A stretch of DNA of 6,165 bases from JBHHZI01 sp046757965 (lineage in GTDB: Bacteria; Acidobacteriota; Polarisedimenticolia; SMYD01), in contig JBHHZI010000178.1 of NCBI GenBank assembly GCA_046757965.1, forward strand, positions 1-6,165, given 5' to 3'. A program made the translations under genes and the position numbers. Position 1 is the first letter of the stretch, and every line of letters starts with the position of its first letter. Positions 5,734 to 6,165 of the stretch are shown one piece after another. The notes below the pieces were generated by a model. The model had not been told where the DNA came from and made no database searches. It worked only from the letters and a program-made list of their open reading frames with translations.

Positions 5734-6063
5734 TCAGCGGGCGAGCTGGCGCCGCACCCTGCCGGCCCATCGGTTGAGCCGGTGCCCCCGGCCGAGGAAC
5801 GGAAGCACCGGACGCCGGCGCAGGCCGAGCCGGCGAACCTGGAAGCGTAACCCGGGATGATCGGGGTCCATCTCGAGGCCGCGCAGGAAGGTGGAATGCG
5901 CCTCGCCCCGGTTCCCGGCCAGCAGGGCCACCCGGCCGAGATTCCAGAAAATATCCGGGTTGTAGAACTCGGTGGCTGCCGCCTTGCGACACAGTTCCAG
6001 TGCCTTGTCATGGTGAGGTGTGGCGAAGGCCAGGCAGAGGCCGTAGTAGCTGACATACTTCAT
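5734..6063 (-). CDS. Tetratricopeptide repeat protein, C-terminal part (N-terminus not resolved)
   Basis: From the ATG at 6063 the product is 109 residues with at least two TPR-like helix pairs: VSYYGLCLAF and ALELCRKAAATEFYNP (about 4-36), then DIFWNLGRVALLAGNRGEAHSTFLRGLEMDP (split over about 37-67; Trp40, Gly43, Ala55 and Pro67 at TPR consensus positions). It ends with a basic tail containing RRRPVLPFLGRGHRLNR (about 82-98). TPRs are protein-protein interaction scaffolds; no specific partner is visible. The frame stays open from 6063 to the window end with no ATG, GTG or TTG. The first repeat seems already under way at residue 1 and no Shine-Dalgarno or promoter precedes the ATG, so the true start is probably further upstream. 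However, GC-rich third positions stop at about 6105, where a rodA-like reading begins on the other strand. The gene is therefore probably truncated at a junction. It lies 46 bases upstream of the glycosyltransferase gene. Confidence 0.72.
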   Translation of the reverse strand: MKYVSYYGLCLAFATPHHDKALELCRKAAATEFYNPDIFWNLGRVALLAGNRGEAHSTFLRGLEMDPDHPGLRFQVRRLGLRRRPVLPFLGRGHRLNRWAGRVRRQLAR

Positions 6064-6098
6064 GGATGGGCTGAAGGGGCTCTGCTGGCGGTCCAGGC

Positions 6099-6165
6099 GT
6101 GCCGCTGATATCGTACGGCGGCACCGCCATGCTGACGCTCTTGTTCGGCTTCGGCCTGCTCTTGG
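6099..6165 (+). pseudogene. Fragment of a SEDS peptidoglycan polymerase (RodA/FtsW type), 5' end missing
   Basis: Reading + strand from 6099 gives VPLISYGGTAM then LTLLFGFGLLL up to the window edge. This is the C-terminal signature of SEDS glycosyltransferases (compare the family pattern PLPLVSYGG followed by a hydrophobic LxxLxxFGLL helix); the TLLxGFGLL flavour is closer to RodA than FtsW. SEDS proteins polymerise peptidoglycan strands and have about ten membrane helices; only the start of the last one is here. An in-frame TGA at 6072-6074 and loss of similarity just upstream of 6099 mean the N-terminal 300 or so residues are absent, and the TPR gene occupies that place on the opposite strand. 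Third positions are G or C almost throughout, so it reads as real coding sequence. It is either a contig-end chimera or a genomic remnant; the rest lies beyond the window. Confidence 0.7.

Noticed and set aside
5688..6056. A 123-codon N-terminal extension of the glycosyltransferase frame, starting at 6056 on the - strand.
   Set aside because: It is out of phase with the TPR gene in the same DNA, has Arg/Ser/Pro-rich shadow composition, and family homology begins at the ATG at 5687.
1..6165. Search for CRISPR arrays, tRNA genes, insertion sequences or a defence or secretion gene cluster.
   Set aside because: No regularly spaced repeats, tRNA-like CCA or anticodon structures, transposase motifs or clustered unknown genes were seen; nearly all the sequence is accounted for by recognised genes.

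Overview
This is a gene-dense, GC-rich bacterial window, probably from a Gram-negative organism. It encodes Pal, an outer-membrane lipoprotein with an OmpA-like peptidoglycan-binding domain. No gene fixes the phylum. The combination of a long (three-domain) IspG, a queuosine-mannosyltransferase-like protein and a PolB-like exonuclease would suit an Acidobacteria- or deltaproteobacteria-like lineage, but that is inference. I see no mobile element, CRISPR array, tRNA or rRNA. No gap between genes exceeds about 115 bases.

Layout from left to right. (1) The + strand carries the C-terminal three quarters of an electron transfer flavoprotein alpha subunit (etfA/fixB), followed with a 4-base GTGA overlap by a small PqqD-family protein. 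(2) Convergent to these, on the - strand, is ispG, the 4-hydroxy-3-methylbut-2-enyl diphosphate synthase of the MEP isoprenoid pathway. It is the long form, with an inserted second TIM-barrel-like domain that still shows sequence similarity to the first. (3) Divergent from ispG, across only 64 bases, is a predicted 3'-5' exonuclease of the PolB-exonuclease-like (DnaQ-fold) family. (4) Convergent to it is pal. (5) Upstream of pal on the same strand is a glycosyltransferase of the QTMAN/GTDC1 (former DUF3524) family, whose animal members mannosylate queuosine in tRNA-Asp. (6) Upstream of that is the C-terminal part of a TPR protein. (7) The last ~67 bases, read on the + strand, encode an unmistakable C-terminal stretch of a SEDS protein (RodA/FtsW type) with no 5' part. 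It collides head-on with the TPR gene, which lacks its own N-terminus there.

The genes are mostly housekeeping (electron transfer, isoprenoids, envelope integrity, probable tRNA modification) and do not form one pathway. The points most worth a second look are: the bacterial QTMAN-like enzyme; two genes (ispG and the QTMAN-like gene) whose start codons lie exactly 6 bases after a good -10 hexamer and lack a Shine-Dalgarno sequence, as expected for leaderless mRNAs; overlapping divergent promoters between ispG and the exonuclease; the internal duplication in IspG; and the broken TPR/rodA junction, which looks like an assembly chimera or a rearrangement breakpoint. I found no convincing novel multi-gene system.
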